Source: Bryobacteraceae bacterium
GTDB taxonomy: Bacteria > Acidobacteriota > Terriglobia > Bryobacterales > Bryobacteraceae
DNA length: 7,366 nt
Direction of reading: 5' to 3'
NCBI GenBank assembly: GCA_014379815.1
Contig: JACMLA010000578.1
Location: forward strand, 1 to 7,366
The translations under genes were made by a program, and so were the position numbers. Of this stretch, positions 6,140 through 7,366 are shown piece by piece. The notes under the pieces were generated by a model. The model had not been told where the DNA came from, ran no database searches, and saw only the letters and a program-made list of their open reading frames with translations. How positions within the stretch are numbered: position 1 is the stretch's first letter; each line of letters starts with the position of its first letter.

Positions 6140-6556
6140 TTAGTCGTCACTTCCATCCAGAAGAAACGCCACGGACCATGTACACTCCGCGGGGAAATCT
6201 TCTTCAACGATCCCTGTCTCCACGCTGGCAAACGTCACCGCTGTATCATAGGCATCCGCAATCAGGGCGGCGACCTGGGGCCGAAGACTTGGGTTTTGAT
6301 CCAGAAGACGGTTGACGCGCTTTCGCTGCTCCCTGATGCTGGCATCCCAGCTCGTGGTGCGTTTCTCTGGTTGGTACTCGCACTTCAGCAGGTGCTGGAT
6401 CAGCACGGCGAGGCGGTTGGTCAGTTGATTTTGCTCCGAACGTCCCAACGTTTCCAGCTCCTCAGCGATGTGCTCTGCGTCTACCGGCTCTCCCGCGCGA
6501 AGCTTCCGGGCTTGCTCATAGGCCCATGCGTGGAGGTCTTCCTCGTAGCGGATCAT
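6140..6556 (-). CDS. DUF29 family protein
   Basis: This 138-residue soluble protein is of normal DUF29 length (about 140-150). Family features are YEEDLHAWAYEQARKLRAG (4-22), HIAEELETLGRSEQNQL (29-45), NRLAVLIQHLLKCEYQPEKR (47-66), SWDASIREQRKRVNRLLDQN (69-88) and PSLRPQVAALIADAYDTA (89-106). The ending ETGIVEEDFPAECTW (113-127) also matches. It is mostly helical, and no enzymatic motif is known; the function of DUF29 is unknown. The ATG at 6556 has AGAGGG (6570-6565) 8 nt upstream as Shine-Dalgarno site. It starts 24 nt after the remnant of an XRE antitoxin on the same strand, next to a transposase remnant, placing it in an accessory, rearranged spot. It looks intact. Confidence 0.9.
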   Translation of the reverse strand: MIRYEEDLHAWAYEQARKLRAGEPVDAEHIAEELETLGRSEQNQLTNRLAVLIQHLLKCEYQPEKRTTSWDASIREQRKRVNRLLDQNPSLRPQVAALIADAYDTAVTFASVETGIVEEDFPAECTWSVAFLLDGSDD

Positions 6557-6580
6557 TGTTTTCGCCCTCTTACTCCTGTG

Positions 6581-6748
6581 TCAGCTTGCCCGGCGAAGAC
6601 TGCTCAGGGCATCCTCGACGGCTTCCGGATGTCGTGCAATAACAGCGAGGAGAACACGACCGGCGCCGTCCGGCTTACTGCGACCCTGCTCCCAGTTGCG
6701 TAAGGAAGCCGGCGCGAAACCGAAGCGAGCGGCGAACTCGGTTTGACT
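6581..6748 (-). pseudogene. C-terminal fragment of a HigA/NadS-like XRE-family antitoxin
   Basis: An open stretch with no start codon encodes about 55 residues ending at TGA 6583-6581. It reads SQTEFAARFGFAPASLRNWE and then QGRSKPDGAGRVLLAVIARH, PEAVEDAL and a short basic tail. This is the second half of a helix-turn-helix antitoxin: the recognition helix SLRNWEQGR and the tail PDGAxRxLLxVIxRxPEAVxxAL are typical of HigA/NadS-like partners of RelE/HigB toxins. The expected N-terminal ~45 residues and the toxin are missing. Upstream the frame meets TAA at 6763-6761 and transposase-derived sequence. It is judged a truncated remnant, unlikely to be expressed as a protein. Confidence 0.75.
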
Positions 6749-6749
6749 C

Positions 6750-6960
6750 GCCGCTGGCCGTTAGCTTCCGTCGAATGAGTGCTGCCAAACCGAATCGTCG
6801 ATATTGAGAAACCCACCGTTGCGCAGTTTCGAAGGGGAATATCCGCTTCTGCCGCTACCAATCGCAAAGATTGATCTTCTTCCAGATGCGGCCGGAGTAG
6901 CTGGAACCGCTCCAGTGCGAGCTTCCTCGCGCTTTCTGAAAAACCAGCCAGTTGCTCCAC
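6750..6960 (-). pseudogene. Frameshifted N-terminal remnant of a Mu-type (HTH plus rve) transposase
   Basis: From GTG 6960 the frame gives VEQLAGFSESARKLALERFQ, then LLRPHLEEDQSLRLVAAEAD and IPLR. Dropping one A in CGAAACT (about 6829-6827) continues it as TAQRWVSQYRRFGLAALIRR followed by KLTASGE. The combined ...RPHLEE..L..VA.EA.IPLRTAQRW...YRRFGLAAL.R pattern is the N-terminal helix-turn-helix of transposases with an integrase core related to phage Mu/Tn7 TnsB-type proteins. Similarity ends near 6750, where antitoxin sequence begins, so the catalytic DDE core is absent. In-frame TAA precedes the GTG, and no Shine-Dalgarno site is seen. Both the single-base frameshift and the truncation mark it as dead. 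Family recognition is from memory of the motif pattern. Confidence 0.68.
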
Positions 6961-6965
6961 GTTGG

Positions 6966-6998
6966 AAGTTTACGCCACCTAGCTGCAAAGTGTTACGC
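6966..6998. repeat. Two near-identical direct repeats, possible transposon-end binding sites
   Basis: AAGTGTTACGC (6988-6998) and AAGTTTACGC (6966-6975) differ by one base and are offset by 23 nt. They lie just outside the start of the transposase remnant. Tandem transposase-binding repeats with about two-helical-turn spacing are usual at ends of Mu/Tn7-like elements, so this may be the surviving left end. No target duplication was found. Confidence 0.4.
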
Positions 6999-7000
6999 AG

Positions 7001-7366
7001 GCCTATGGACGTGTAATGTTATGGTTCCCCAAACGAGTCCACGGCTGCACGCGCATTTATATCAGAGCATGGTGCGATGAAATCGCTCCGCAAACCGTCG
7101 ACAGCGACAAGGAATGCTACGCCTCTGAAGAGGTCGACATCACCTGCCGCTGTCTACAGGCTGGCGGCAACGGATTAGTTGTAAGAACGCGTATCTTATT
7201 AACCCAGTTTTCCGTTCCGTTAATCCCCAACACCCAACGACCGGAACCTTGCGGACGTCTTTTCTTGTCTTCCTCACCATACCCTGAGACCCGGCACGCA
7301 AGTTGAATATTTGTTGTGGGGTTGATGATCGTTTTCAGCCGCGTTCCGCACCCTCATCACTGAACG
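7001..7366. other. Stretch without a recognisable gene
   Basis: This 366-bp end of the window shows no convincing gene on either strand. A plus-strand open frame at 7016-7306 has a Cys-rich, unfamiliar product and no Shine-Dalgarno site. On the minus strand a short open stretch around 7020-7160 lacks a start. No tRNA, terminator or CRISPR structure was seen. It may be intergenic or decayed sequence beyond the element end. Confidence 0.5.

Noticed and set aside
6604..6960. A continuous 118-codon minus frame as a single hypothetical gene.
   Set aside because: Only its first ~46 residues resemble a protein family; the rest is the out-of-frame reading of transposase and antitoxin fragments.
7016..7306. 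A 96-codon plus-strand open frame.
   Set aside because: It has no Shine-Dalgarno site, no recognisable motif, and a Cys/Arg-rich composition typical of chance frames; the minus strand in the same place is also partly open.

Overview
The window holds a compact stretch of bacterial chromosome of moderately high GC, carrying mostly housekeeping genes. Ribosomal protein, ZapA/ZapB-like, heme A synthase and DUF29 sequences resemble those of Acidobacteriota (Terriglobia-like). That assignment comes from remembered family resemblance, not a search.

Layout. (1) Minus strand, 1-2338: a tight row transcribed right to left. It contains a small VOC/glyoxalase-fold protein, heme A synthase (CtaA/Cox15) whose TTG start sits 3 nt after the VOC stop codon, and the N-terminal half of a YjhG/YagF-type sugar-acid dehydratase that runs off the left edge. 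(2) A 20-bp divergent intergenic region (2339-2358). (3) Plus strand, 2359-4676: an AMP-forming acyl-CoA synthetase overlapping by GTGA a PrmA-type (ribosomal protein L11) methyltransferase. (4) Minus strand, 4673-5979: rpmI (L35), rplT (L20), a ZapB-like coiled-coil protein and ZapA, probably one operon coupling translation and division genes. A near-consensus sigma70-type promoter lies at 6071-6099, and the 131-nt rpmI-rplT spacer is rich in hairpins. The prmA and zapA stop codons overlap tail to tail. (5) Minus strand, 6140-7000: an intact DUF29 protein preceded by wreckage. The wreckage is the C-terminal half of a HigA/NadS-like XRE antitoxin fused to a frameshifted N-terminal piece of a Mu-type transposase, with two near-identical repeats outside it that look like an element end. 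(6) 7001-7366: no gene recognised.

Genes working together: heme A synthase makes the cofactor of aa3-type oxidases. L35/L20 are large-subunit proteins, and PrmA would methylate L11. ZapA/ZapB-like proteins promote FtsZ ring assembly. The acyl-CoA synthetase and sugar-acid dehydratase point to heterotrophic use of fatty/organic acids and aldonic acids. I see no clear novel defence or mobile system. The most interesting points are the decayed transposase/antitoxin junction, the rpmI-rplT spacer structure, the absence of infC and pheST from their common places, and the 8-bp duplication at the dehydratase start.
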